Positions 35,102-45,388 of a DNA stretch of 64,000 nt are shown here, piece after piece (the first letter of the stretch is position 1; every line of letters starts with the position of its first letter). Source of the stretch: Pinus tabuliformis (taxonomy: Eukaryota > Streptophyta > Pinopsida > Pinales > Pinaceae); the NCBI GenBank assembly GCA_031772625.1, contig CM062804.1, positions 276,055,174-276,119,173 on the forward strand, read 5' to 3'. A model generated the notes under the pieces. The model saw only the letters and a program-made list of their open reading frames with translations. It was not told the origin of the DNA and did no database searches. The position numbers were made by a program, and so were the translations under genes.

Positions 35102-37212
35102 TGTTAGGTTCCTATACCAATAGGTGTCATTTTTCATGATTGACTGGGAAGTGCCAAATATGTTCATCCTTTCCATGCTGCAAAGGTTCCATATTTCAAA
35201 AGAGACAGAGAAAATTAAAAAATGTAAAGAGGGTATGCCTTAAAAGAATGATCAAAAGGCAAGAAAATGAATTGGTCAAAAAATTAATAATAGGAATGAA
35301 CCCCAAAGAAAGACCAGGAAAGTGGCCAGTCAAAATGCCACTGCTACCTTATTTGCAAGTCCACAATGTGCAAGTATTGTTGTTTTCACACTTGATGGGT
35401 GGCCCAACAGTGAAATCTGGACCATGCCATGTTTAAATTGCTGTTGTAGAATAGAGAAAAATTGCCTATCCAAACAACTTAAGCTTGGCAGATGAGTAGC
35501 TAGGTAGAGAAATGAAGGAGCCCAACTGCTCAATCTGGGCCCTTGGAAGAGACAAGGGTACATTTAGATAGGATGGAAGTCAAAAGAAAAGAAGATAATC
35601 AGGGTTTGCAAGTCTAAGTGCACCCATTCAGAAGGATGAAAAAATGTTAGGTGTATTAGGTTGGGTAGGTAGCTTGAGGTTGCAGAAGCAAGGTTTGGGT
35701 CTCTTTTGTATGGTCAAAACAAATCTCATCTCATCAATGACAAAAGTGCCAAAGCAGTTGTTTTGATGGCAGAACTATGGAAGCATGTCTAACTCCCTTT
35801 CACCCTCCCCCTCAAATTTTCTTACTAACACCCCTGAAGGACCTTGGGATCTGCCCAACCAGTCCTTTTATCACTTCTTTTTTGTAAAATACTAAATCAA
35901 GCTTTGACTTTCTTTAATGAAAAGAAGCCACATTTCTTGTGTAAAAATCTTTTCTCCGCATTCCATTCACTTCTTATGCCTAAGTTTCATTTCGTAAACT
36001 TAGCTTCATGCCCCTACGCTTTCACTTCACAAGGTCATATTAACTCCTAACTCTATTATCTATCTCCCTAGATCATTTCCTTATCCCCTATTATACAAAA
36101 AATTATATAAAAACCCAAAAATAATACATATTCCCATTCCCTGGCACTATAGCCCTATAACATCAATTTGGGGAAATGCTAAGTTCATTTGGGGCTTGGC
36201 ATTAGCCTTTCTGCATTCAAACCTGGGATTGATTTAGCATTTGGTTAAATTAATAACCGTCGGCGCACACTTACAAAACCATAAAACCCATATTACCCAA
36301 AGTCTAAACCCTCGCAGCATTGTATAAATATTTGAATATTCGGGCGGGTTTCGTACATTAACCTGCCGCCAGTTCCGCGCTCCGTCGGCCCTCCGATCCG
36401 CCCTCCCAGATCCAACGGCCCAGTTGGATTTCGGGGCGCCCCCGACATTCGATAGTTAGCTTCCGATAGCATAGCGGTTTCTCCGCCGTACAGAAGACAG
36501 GTGTCCCGTTTTGATTTTATCGGGCGGGCTTTGACAAATACCACCCCCGTACAGAAGGCGATCTGATAAAACCACAAATCGCCTTCTGTCTCTCCGCCCC
36601 TGACGTCAGCGCCACGTCGCCATTCACGTCACCTCCATGTCACCCTGCCGTACTGCCATGTCATCCGCCACCTGTCCTCCACTGACGTCACTGCCACGTC
36701 ACCTTGCCGTACCCGGGACCCGCCGATGACATCATGCTGACGTCATCACAAAAAAGGCGCAAAGGGAGAGAATTGCGTCAAAGAATTCCTGAAACAAGAA
36801 ACAGAGGCAATTTTCAATGCGCTTAGCACTAATCGCGCATCGCTAAGAAAAATTACTCAAAAATGAGAGCTTCCTATTTGCTCGGCTACCTGCAAAACCC
36901 AAAAATTTGCAAGAGGCAACGCTAGAAACGGAGAACTAAAGGAAAGACAACAGGCATAGGGAGTCAAGATATGACTATGGCAATTTTATAAAAAAGCCAA
37001 GTATGCATACGCAAAGCAGGATAACAAAGCCGTGACTCAGCAAAGCACCAGGGCTGCAGGCCCAAAAAACGCAAATTAAAAGCACAGCTTCAGCCGACTC
37101 AGTTGATACCAAAAGTCTAAATTCTCTGACAGAACGGATAGCTAATACCCTAAATATCTACTGCATCATTTACTCTTTCATCTACTATTCCTCAAGAGTT
37201 GGTAAAGAAGTT

Positions 37213-37229
37213 ATGAGTTATTAACTCAT
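37213..37229 (+). promoter_or_regulatory. Palindrome upstream of the R-family TATA box
   Basis: ATGAGTTA-T-TAACTCAT is a perfect inverted repeat ending about 28 bp before the TATA box. The solo LTR has ATGAGTTA-A-TGACTCAT at 58306-58322. The half-site resembles GCN4/bZIP-type TGAGTCA. A role as a protein-binding site is inference. Confidence 0.45.
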
Positions 37230-37257
37230 CAGCTAGATATTTTGTAACTCATTTTTT

Positions 37258-37266
37258 GTATATATA
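37258..37266 (+). promoter_or_regulatory. TATA box of P's 3' LTR
   Basis: GTATATATAC in a conserved block TTTTGTATATATA..CCC..TTTGGGGTTG, present in all three R-family LTR copies (39-47, 37258-37266, 58350-58359). It puts the transcription start near 37290 and makes R plus U5 about 820 bp. Confidence 0.7.
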
Positions 37267-38115
37267 CCGCCCCATAGAACATATTTGGGGTTGGTCGTTG
37301 GTGATTTTCTCTATAAGACACTGCACTGTAAATTCTTAGACTTTATAATAAAATGGCCGGTGAAGTTCATGGTCTCTGCACTGTCTGGATGTGAAAGTAA
37401 TCAACTGTGTTATGCTACAGAATTCCTGTGTCGTTTAACAGAACAATAAGTTTTCCTAAACCATGTTTAGTCTTTTCTTTATTTGCAAATTTCACATATG
37501 TTTCATGATCTTAGTAATAGAAAAGAAAGAATAGCTCAGGACTTGCTTGAATGCACCCTATGCTCAATCTCTATTTCTAACTATGTTTTCCTCAAAATTG
37601 GTAATAAATATGAATTCTTAATTGCTCATGTTTGCACTAATTCTCTCATTATGAATGCTGTTTAGGTATTTTTAATTGCTCCTAGATAATATTCTCACAC
37701 TTTCCCACTATCAGCATAGTGAAAGATCCTTGACTGCCTTTCATTCCCTGATTCATGCCATCATATCTCAGATTTCAAGGATTTTTCCATAGATGCCTGT
37801 CTGGCTCTGTAGCATTACATTTTTCCATGAAACAATTTCAGCAGTACACCACCATTGACTCCATTGCCCAATAGTTTAGATTGTTCTGAAACTGCATACC
37901 AGTTCTTCCTGAGATCATCATCCAACCAAATCTGAAACAAAACCCTGTGCATCACAACTAGCCTAAAATTACACCAAAACAAAGTTAAATCATAAAGAGA
38001 GAGCCCTCTCTAGTTGCAGGTAGGCTAGGACCTGCAGCTAAAAGATTGGTTAGTGGTTACCTCGGTCGTATTCCCTTTGAGGAGCTTAGGGAACAACCTG
38101 AGTGATAACAATCTG

Positions 38116-39211
38116 AAATTCCTAAAATTCAATCTACAATGGTAAACAATCTTTGTTTATTTTGAGCAATGAAAATCCTAGCTACTAGGGAAAGAAAATT
38201 ACAGTGCAAAGAGCAAAGAGCAAAGAGCAAAGAGCAAAGAACACACACTAGTGCATTTTCCTGAATCATATTTTCACACACAAATCTACAATTGCTAAAT
38301 GCAAATGCATGTATTTGTTTTTGTTCTCCTTAATGTGAAAAATTCCAAAAAGGAAAACTAAATGCAACAAAGATCTAAAATGTTTCATTCAAAATGACAT
38401 TTTCGACAATTTCTTCTTCAAAAGAGAAAGGAAGACTCCACGAAACCTTTCAATTTTGAATAAAAAATGCTTTCGACACTTCAAATATAAACAAATCAAA
38501 CCAAATACATGAAGAAAAATTCAATCGACCATCAAGGGAAGGAAGAGTCCATGGCACTTCTCTTTTAGACATAAAACGACAACTACGACACTTTTTGCAT
38601 CAAAGCGACAAATCGATTTAAACAACTTTTCGACAAAGGATTTTAAATGATGAACAAATACAAAAAACATTCACTAATCCTATTATAATTGAGGCTGATT
38701 TATGTGATGCAAGTAGGCTTTAGTAAGGAGGCATTGTTCATATGCAGCAAAACAAGTAAACAAAACTGAAAACAAGGTGAAAAACCCCCAATTTCTAGAA
38801 TGGAAAAAGAGTTCAGTCAATCATCGCACCAAGGCTTCACAGAAACAGGGATGCATCGCACTTACCACACTCAAGAGGTGTGATGCATACTGGGTTATAG
38901 TAGAAGACAGTGCGATGGTCTAGGAAGCGCAATTGAAATGGGTTTTGGATCAGATGTGCAGCTGTTTTCAATGAGTTAAGCTGAGCTTTGATGAACAGTA
39001 AAGAGCAAGGTATGAAGGAATGTTTTGAGAGGTTACTGAGCTACCAAAAGGGCATCTAGAATGCTTGTAAGACTAAACCAGAGAGTGACTAAAGCAGCAT
39101 TCATCTACTATGCAATTACAAAGCAAGAGCAGTTCGAAGGCTACTTGGCTGAATTTAGGCTCTGTTTATAGTTTATAAAACAAACAATAAAAAAAACAAA
39201 CATCTGTTCTT
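38116..39211 (-). other. Element M leader, part 1
   Basis: Non-coding. Near 38160-38240 the minus strand aligns with O 27455-27530 (TAGCTAGGATTTTCAT block), showing that it is leader sequence. Contains a short GCAAAGA repeat (38205-38241). Confidence 0.7.
38205..38241. repeat. Heptamer repeat (GCAAAGA)n
   Basis: Five tandem copies of a seven-base unit, GCAAAGA. O has a single equivalent (GCTCTTTGAG near 27460), so the expansion is specific to M. Confidence 0.85.
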
Positions 39212-39228
39212 CCCCAGCAAAGTTGTCA
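39212..39228 (-). other. Element M primer binding site, decayed tRNA-Arg type
   Basis: The minus strand reads TGACAACTTTGCTGGGG. It differs from O's TGGCGACTCCGCTGGGG only by transitions of the G-to-A and C-to-T kind, as expected from deamination of methylated cytosines. The AAT spacer and the LTR end are as in O. Confidence 0.7.
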
Positions 39229-39231
39229 ATT

Positions 39232-40255
39232 TGTTTATGGGAAAACTAGTATTCCTATAGAATGCTAGCCCTTTAGGTTTGGCAGCTACCCTAGAAACAA
39301 CAGTTTAAAGCAATTCAATGATTTCTTCTATGTGTAACAGATAAGAGAAAGATAATGGAACCAACCTGAAACTTCCACTTAATCCCTTGCTCGATCTCTC
39401 TCCCCTTTGACAGAGCCTGAAACTCCTCCCCATACTTAACATGCTTGGAGAGTACCTACACAAGTACAGCAACAGAGAACCATCAAAGCATTGTGATCTA
39501 TTACAACATAAACATTACAGAATTAGATATATAATGAACAAATGATAACATTCACAATTGCAAAATCATATGGAAGAAAACTTGAAGAAATTTATTAATA
39601 GAAGGGAGAATTATAACCCGATTGTTTGATCCAGCATCATCCTCCCAACTTCAATCGTTCTTCACCTCATGAAATAGCAAGATCACACTAACAATACAAT
39701 GCTCCTTCCTTAATTACAAACTATCAGGACTTCCTTGCAATTCACAATATTCCAGCCCCTGAATCTTTTGAATTGGAGATCCATTTATAGATGTGTGTAA
39801 GGGTGTGAGTCATCCATGGGGTTTGATTAGTGTCATTCCACTTGTTACAATTGGTTGCACATGGAGATTTCTCAGATCCCTTATTCATCCTAGGGCGAAT
39901 TTAGAGAGGCATGTGGCACAGGAGAAGTTTCTAGAAGATTCCATGAGAAACCACCTATCAAACTATCTCGGACATTTGTCCATCCTTTCCCATCACACCC
40001 TATAGAAGGCCTAATTAGTATGCATTGCACCTTGGTAGTGTACCACTCAGTATGCATCGCACCCTGCTAGTGGAGTAGTCAGTATGGTTTAATTTAGGCC
40101 ACTTTTGGATGGTTTCTCAGGTGGAACTTTTGGGGAATGATGTATTCAGATGATTATGTTCCTTTAGGGCATGAAACAACTCTTTTAGGGGTTGATGAGC
40201 CCTAGTTTATTGACATATAATTTTGGGGTTGATGTGCCCAAATATGTCTACAACA
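39232..40255 (-). mobile_element. Element M 5' LTR (about 1,024 bp)
   Basis: Starts TGTTGTAGACATATTTGGG at 40255 and ends TTTTCCCATAAACA at 39232 on the minus strand. The right-hand 633 bp match the truncated 3' LTR. The left 390 bp show scattered similarity to the end of the O LTR, including a splice-acceptor-like TGTGTAG followed by GTACTCTCC. Confidence 0.75.
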
Positions 40256-40753
40256 CATTGGAAATTGACTTGCTCCATTGTTCTCTTTGTGAATTTCCTT
40301 CGACCTTGGTAATGATGGAAATTTTTTGACATCCTGTGATTTTGCAACATAAATATCAACATTTTATTTTCCTTCATCTTGCATTCTTAACATTTCTACT
40401 TGTTTTGTTAGATTGCTAAGAATTTCTGTTTTAAAATCATCAAACAAATTTACAAGTTTAACTTGACTTACTGATCTTGATGTTGATTTACCTACTCTTG
40501 CTTTTCCTCTTGATATGTGTTTTCATGTTTCACAAATTTCATCAAATGATAATTCATATCCATCACCTCTACTCATCAGATCAAGAATATCAATCCACTC
40601 ATCCCTAATTTTTCTAAGTAAGAGGGTTTTTAGTGTGTCAGATCCTAAATGATGTATTTTTTCCCTCTTAACATTATACCTGAACCTCTCTATTAGATAC
40701 TCAAGGCTCTCATCTTCTCTTTGATTCATTCTAAATATTTATTCTTCAAGATC
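40256..40753 (-). pseudogene. Element N gag, middle part
   Basis: On the minus strand the gag helices EDESLEYLIERFRYNVKREK and LRKIRDEWIDILDLMSRGDG (40729-40523) are the central gag domain of this gypsy group. The frame continues past a stop with helices such as NLFDDFKTEILSNLTKQVEM (about 40455-40390) and a KSQDVKKFPSLPRSK segment down to 40256, where the M LTR begins. Upstream, when Copia element C is removed with one copy of its target site, the frame joins 44789-45130 in register. One or two stops disrupt it. Confidence 0.75.
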
Positions 40754-40758
40754 ATGAC

Positions 40759-41775
40759 TGTAGAATTTCCTGCAAATTCTCTACAAATATACCTCTAAGA
40801 TCTATGTAGAAAATTTGACTATAGATTAACTTAATAATGCAACATACTAAAGCAAAATACTATCATCCACTTCTACTATCTAACTTGCGAAAACTTAAAA
40901 GATCGAGCTAGAATCGAGCTGAACACATATAACCATAAGAAGAAGAATCAATACACATGAAACATAGAAAATATTCAGGGGAAAACCTCAACTAAAAATC
41001 CCACTATCTGTATTATCGTGTACAAGGTGGAAATATCTCAGAATAATACAAAGCTTTAGCTAAAATGGCTAACCCGCTCTCACTACAATCCTCTTGGATG
41101 CACACAGGCTATCAAAGATTCTCACAAGCCTTCTCCTCTTCCCTCCAAGCTCCTATTTCCTTGCGATGTTTCTCCTAGGTGATCCTACTATTACCAAGTG
41201 TAACACTGATCACTCACACTAATCTCACACCTTGTAAAACTGTGTAATCCTCAAGGAACCTTATTCCTTTTGCATGGATGAGTTTCCTTTATAGGAAAAC
41301 ACATGCAACTGATAGTAACCTGTCCCTGTCTTTAATCTCAACTGGGTCTTTCTCTGAATAGACATGCATGAGTTATTTATGAGAGAATCTTCAGTTATCT
41401 GGAGTACACTAGTTTGATGCATGCATGCATTAACTGACTGAACTCACAATTAGTTCCTCAAACTGTTTGGAACTAATTTAACTGGACATAACTCAGTTAA
41501 CTAAGCTAACTAATTACAACTCAAATACAACTCATCCTTATCTCCTTAATTAAGGGATAATCTCCTTAATTTAAGGGATAACTATTGCATGACTTCACAA
41601 AGACTTCTAGCTTGAATTTCTCCAACTAATTAATCCAAGATGAATTAATTAATTATTTTTCAAGCAGTTGGTGAGACTAAATTCGAATTTTAATTCTCAA
41701 ATTTAATTCAAGGACAAATTAAAATTGGAATATTCTGAATGCTATTTTTATCATTTCTTATTTCTATTCTCAACA
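40759..41775 (-). mobile_element. Element C 3' LTR (1,017 bp)
   Basis: Minus strand TGTTGAGAATAG at 41775 to GGAAATTCTACA at 40759; the purine-rich GTTGAGAGGGAG lies just upstream (41776-41787). Close to the 5' LTR, with dispersed differences. Confidence 0.92.
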
Positions 41776-41787
41776 CTCCCTCTCAAC

Positions 41788-42480
41788 AAGAAAGGAATTC
41801 AACTCGATCCCGATCCTGAACCTTTGGAATGTTTTGCATGCAACACTTCTCTCTAGTGTTGTTACTCCAGTAACTCCAAAAAAAAAAAAGCATCCAACCT
41901 AAATCAGTATGATGCATCTGTCATCAAAGTCTGTGACTGTTATTGTCTCTGCCAACTGAAAACTTTGTGCTTCTATTGACTCTGCCTTTCTACACGTTGT
42001 CAATCCTTCTCTGTGATCTTCAGTATCTGACTACTCTAGCCTCTGTCACTTTGATCTTTGACTGCATCAATTCCATTGATTCCTCCTGCTACTATGTAAT
42101 TTGGGCTCCTGTAGCAAGGTATGATCCATGACATAAAACCTCTCAATGGAACCTACCCAATTTCAGCCTTCTTGGGACTATCACTTGACATCGCCCCACC
42201 TCACGCCTAGACGTATGAATTCATGCAATCCCTCTGCTAAATTGGCTCGAAATTTCCCCGTACTGGAGGTCTCTGCATGAGTGGATGCCTCCACCCGAAC
42301 TCTTCTCAGCATTTCCAATTGAGGCTCCTCCACAATTGTCTGAGATTTCTTCTGGGGCTGCATGTTGAGAGGTAATTTACTCTCCCTTTCAACCACCAAG
42401 TCTCTAACATTGGCCTTACTCCTCAAGGATTCGCATGCATCTGAACCTCAAGAGCATAAAGGTTATGAACTCGTGGACCG
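41788..42480 (-). other. Element C 3' non-coding region
   Basis: No RT, RNase H or integrase. 42426-42181 is open on the minus strand but shows no domain. An 11-A run lies near 41879. The region links the pre-integrase fragment to the polypurine tract and marks where pol was lost. Confidence 0.6.
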
Positions 42481-42482
42481 AT

Positions 42483-43001
42483 CTATTTCACCTGTCCCAT
42501 GGTGATGTCCCTAAGGAAAACCTTTCCCTTACTGAAGACAGCATCGTAGTCTTTGTCCTCCAACATCGCAATTGATATCAAATTCTTCTTCAGTCTAGGC
42601 ACATACTTCACATTAGTCAAGGTGATAAGAGCTCCATGCTCTCTCTGAAAAGCAACCGTGCCCACTCTTGAAACACTATACCTTTCATCGTCACCAATCT
42701 CTATGCGAATCTTGAGGTATTTCTCCTCCAAAGTACTGAATAAAATTTTAGCGTCGGTCATGTGGAATTAGGCTCCATTGTCAAGAAACCAACCACTACC
42801 CATCAACGATGACACCATGCATGTGATGAGGGTGAAGTCCATCTCAAATTGAGAGGTTAATGCCTCACCTTCAGATCCTTCTGAGGATCCCTTCTTGGAC
42901 TTCTTCGATGGGCAATTAGTCACATAATGACCCATATTATGACAATTAAAGCATCTCACTTTAGACTTGTCAACCTTCTTCCCTCCATGAGAAGAATTCA
43001 A
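42483..43001 (-). pseudogene. Element C zinc knuckle, protease and pre-integrase fragment
   Basis: Minus strand. 43001-42768 has a basic lead, the canonical knuckle CFNCHNMGHYVTNC (CX2CX4HX4C) and an acidic linker, and ends with the protease start SGWFLDNGA (normally DSGA; here D-N-G-A). A break follows, then 42761-42483 continues with the Copia protease/GAG-pre-integrase pattern: VGTVAFQREHGALITLTNVK, then YVPRLKKNLISIAMLEDKDY. The order knuckle, protease, pre-integrase is that of Copia Gag-Pol. The usual histidine and cysteine pairs of integrase are not reached. Inactive. Confidence 0.85.
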
Positions 43002-43136
43002 TTTGGAATGAGAATCCTTCTCCTTCCCTTTCCTTGCCTTATTTTCTAAGGCTATATTTTCTTCTTCATCATCCTTGGATGAAGAACCATCTCGAGTGAT
43101 CCTCTTGATATCCTCCTACATGAGATCTGACCACAT

Positions 43137-43669
43137 TCATTCCCAATCCGGCAGTTTCTCCCCTCCATTCATAGAGTCCTGGTAGCTATTCCAGTTCTTT
43201 GGAAGGCGAAGGAGAGAAAGGTTCACCATATTATCATCAACAATAGTTATTCCCACACTGATAAGCTCATCTCTACAAGGGTGAGCTTGTTTAGATATGT
43301 GGAAATAGTATCGCAGTTCTCCATCTTGATTCTTCAAAGCTTATCCTTGAGCACCAATTTCCTCTGGTTGCTACTATTTTGGTAGAGGTCCTTCAATGTC
43401 TTCCACATTAAATATGGATTATCCTTCCCATGGAGAGTTGAGACAATATGGTCTCGAACTCCCTCAAGGATGATCCTTCTCACCCTCGCCACACACTTCT
43501 TCCATTCAACCAACTCTTGTGCATTAATTGAGCCTGGATTTGGGATTTCTTGATCAATGAAATCATTCAAGCCATTGTCTTCTAATAAAGCCTCCATGTG
43601 ATCTTTCCATGCTATGTAATTCGAGCTGCCTTCCAAGGCATACTCGAGTCTCAAGCCATAGAACGCCAT
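43137..43669 (-). pseudogene. Element C gag (Copia, UBN2-type)
   Basis: The minus-strand frame begins at the ATG ending at 43669 and has the typical Copia start: SNYIAWKDHMEALLEDNGLN, then a long helical segment with DPYLMWKTLKDLYQ-like sequence (here NPYLMWKTLKDLYQ). At 43334 the frame is lost; the rest (43337-43137) carries the DDNMVNLSLLRLPKNWNSYQ block that ends the Copia gag domain. Gag would form the particle. The start lies about 105 bp downstream of the primer site, the normal spacing. A stop and a frameshift break it. Confidence 0.88.
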
Positions 43670-43774
43670 TGACCAACCTTGAAGTATGAGATGAATTCAA
43701 TTTGCACCTGCAACCTCGAACTTCAAACTTTGAATTCTCTTCTCAATATAATATTCACAACTCTGATAACTTTA

Positions 43775-43786
43775 GCTCTGATACCA
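43775..43786 (-). other. Element C primer binding site (initiator tRNA-Met)
   Basis: TGGTATCAGAGC on the minus strand, directly adjoining the LTR end TACA at 43787; standard for Copia elements. Confidence 0.95.
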
Positions 43787-44788
43787 TGTAGAATTTCCTG
43801 CAAATTCTCTACAAATCTATCTCTGAGATCTATGTAGAAACTATGACTGTAGATTAACTTGATAATGCAATATACCAAAGCAAAATACTATAATCTACTT
43901 CTACTATCTAACTTGCAAAAGCTTAAAATATCGAGCTAGAATCAAGTTGAACACACATAACCATAAGAAGAAGAATCAATACACATGAAACACATAAAAT
44001 ACTCAGGGGAAAGCCTCAGCTAAAAACTCCACTATCTCTATTATCATACAAGGTGGAAATATCTCAGAATAATACAAAGCCTTAGCTAAAATAACTAACC
44101 AACTCTAAGTGCAATCCTCCTGGATGCTCACAGGCTATCAAATCTTCTCACAAACCTTCTCCTCTGCCCTCCAAGCTCTTATTTCCTTGCGTTGTTTCTC
44201 CTGGGTGATCCTATTGTTACCAAGTGTAACACTGATCACTCACACTGATCTCACACCCTGTAAAAATGCACAATCCTCATGGAACCTTATTCCTTTTGCA
44301 TGGATAAGTTGCCTTTATAGGAAAACACATGTAACTAATAGTAACTTGTCCTTGTCTTTAATCTCAACTGGGTCTTTCTTTGAATAGACATGCATGAGTT
44401 ATTTATGAGAGAATCTTCAGTTATCTGGAGTACACTAGTTTGATGCATGCATGCATTAATTGACTAAACTCACAATTAGTTCCTCAAATAGTTTGGAACT
44501 AATTTAACTTGACATAACTCAGTTAACTGAGCTAACTAATTATAACTCAAATACAACTCATCCTTATCTCCTTAGTTAAGGGATAATCTCCTTAATTTAA
44601 GGGATAACTGTTACATGACTTCACAAAGACTTCTAGCTTGAATTTCTCCAACTAATTAATCCAAGATGAATTAAGTAATTATTTTTCAAGCAGCTGGTGA
44701 GACTAAATTCAAATTTTAATTCAAGGACAAATTAAAATTGGAATATTCTGAATGCTATTTTTAGAAATTCTTGTTTCTATTCTCAACA
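43787..44788 (-). mobile_element. Element C 5' LTR (1,002 bp)
   Basis: Same termini as the 3' LTR. About 15 bp shorter, mainly through the loss of one short repeat near 44715. Followed on the right by ATGAT, the target-site copy. Confidence 0.92.
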
Positions 44789-45130
44789 ATGATCTTTATA
44801 TTTTTCTATAAATATCTTTTGCATATCATTCCATGATCTTATTGAATTAGTCCTTAAAATCATGAACCATTTAAGAGCTCTATCCTTCAATGTTTTCGGA
44901 AACAATCTTAGTTTTTGAGTTTTTAATAAGTAACCATAAGATCTATAAACAATTTCAAATTCAAAGAGAAATGTTTTCGGATCCTTTGACCTTAGACCAT
45001 GAAATTTTGGAAGAGAAGAGGGAGGGATGTTCTTCATGTTCACACTACCATTAGTATCTTGAATGGGAAATCTGATAGGATCTTCCTCATTATCATCATT
45101 GCCATCAATTTCTTCTACATTTTTTGCCAT
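44789..45130 (-). pseudogene. Element N gag, N-terminal part
   Basis: The minus-strand frame starts at the ATG ending at 45130, about 235 bp from the primer site. It has an acidic leader (EEIDGNDDNEEDPIRFPIQD), then PPSSLPKFHGLRSKDPKTF and LKDRALKWFMILRTNSIRSW, the first half of the gag domain. It stops where C begins. Except for the insertion no stop is present in these 114 codons. It is clearly the same protein type as the T gag at 10407. Confidence 0.85.
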
Positions 45131-45365
45131 CTTCTTCTTCTACCTGCAAAAGTGAATGGTGATGTGGCTCTTACTGCATCACGTGATCAAATGGGAGGGG
45201 TGGGCTGGTGTTGGAGATTTTTTGTTTTGTTTTTATGATTTAATGAAAACACTAATGCAATGCACTTTTGAAATGAAAATGCTTAATGCAATTAATTTTT
45301 TGTTTTTTCAAAGACTAAAAAGAAATGAATGAAATAGGGAAGAAAACAATGCATACTATGACACC

Positions 45366-45383
45366 TCCCCAACAACAGTGCCA
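45366..45383 (-). other. Element N primer binding site, decayed tRNA-Asp type
   Basis: The minus strand reads TGGCACTGTTGTTGGGGA. It differs from TGGCGCCGTTGCCGGGGA, the tRNA-Asp complement used by Athila-like elements, only by transitions at C or G positions. A five-base spacer separates it from the LTR. Confidence 0.7.
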
Positions 45384-45388
45384 AAAAT

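Larger units (their letters stand above)
23726..38110 (+). mobile_element. Element P: gag-only gypsy element with inverted U5 ends, interrupted by O
   Basis: P is flanked by a perfect ATCTG duplication (23721-23725, 38111-38115). Its order is: an inverted U5 segment (23726-24447), primer site, gag (split by O), a degenerate 3' coding tail, and a normal 3-kb R-family 3' LTR (35102-38110). No RT, RNase H or integrase is present. The right end is the ordinary LTR end (GAGTGATAACA); the left end is the same U5 end turned round (TGTTATCACTC), in place of the U3 start TGTTAGG. Internal sequence and LTR show P to be a non-autonomous relative of element Q, which has pol. Without O it would be about 6.4 kb. 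Confidence 0.85.
35102..38110 (+). mobile_element. Element P 3' LTR, R family (3,009 bp)
   Basis: TGTTAGGTTCC to GAGTGATAACA. It aligns with the solo LTR at 55359-59198 in its first 950 bp and its last 900 bp or so. The centre differs: where the solo LTR has a long reading frame, this copy has about 1 kb of GC-rich non-coding U3 (36060-37080) with CGGGCGGG and AGATCCAACGG words. No TSD flanks it as a single unit; instead the whole of P is flanked by ATCTG. Confidence 0.9.
18717..40255 (-). mobile_element. Element M: Tat/Ogre-like LTR retrotransposon, interrupted by P
   Basis: M reads on the minus strand: 5' LTR 40255-39232, primer site 39228-39212, leader 39211-38116, then (after P at 23726-38110) leader 23720-23070, gag/knuckle frame, protease-like frame, non-coding tail, polypurine tract 19363-19350 and 3' LTR 19349-18717. 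When P is removed, the sequences either side of it align continuously with the leader of element O (27480-27620), which proves that P went into M. The 3' LTR stops about 390 bp short of the 5' LTR, and the flanks GTAGT and CATTG do not match, so a deletion removed the end of M. Confidence 0.8.
40759..44788 (-). mobile_element. Element C: gag-only Copia LTR element (4,030 bp)
   Basis: Two LTRs of about 1.0 kb (40759-41775, 43787-44788), tRNA-iMet primer site (43775-43786) and a polypurine tract give a complete Copia-type outline on the minus strand. The flanking pentamers are ATGAC (40754-40758) and ATGAT (44789-44793), a duplication with one C/T change, and removing C restores the frame of N's gag. 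The internal region is only 2.0 kb and carries Gag, zinc knuckle and a protease/pre-integrase fragment; integrase, RT and RNase H are missing. It is a non-autonomous deletion derivative. Confidence 0.9.

Noticed and set aside
36293..36577. Minus-strand 94-codon frame in P's 3' LTR as a counterpart of the coiled-coil protein
   Set aside because: It is in GC-rich U3 DNA, antisense, with no similarity in composition or motifs to the protein in the solo LTR.
23726..38110. A giant DNA transposon with terminal inverted repeats of about 720 bp
   Set aside because: The inverted ends are the U5 of an LTR that also occurs in normal form (55359-59198); a primer site and gag lie inside, the 5-bp TSD suits retroviral-type integrase, and no transposase is visible.
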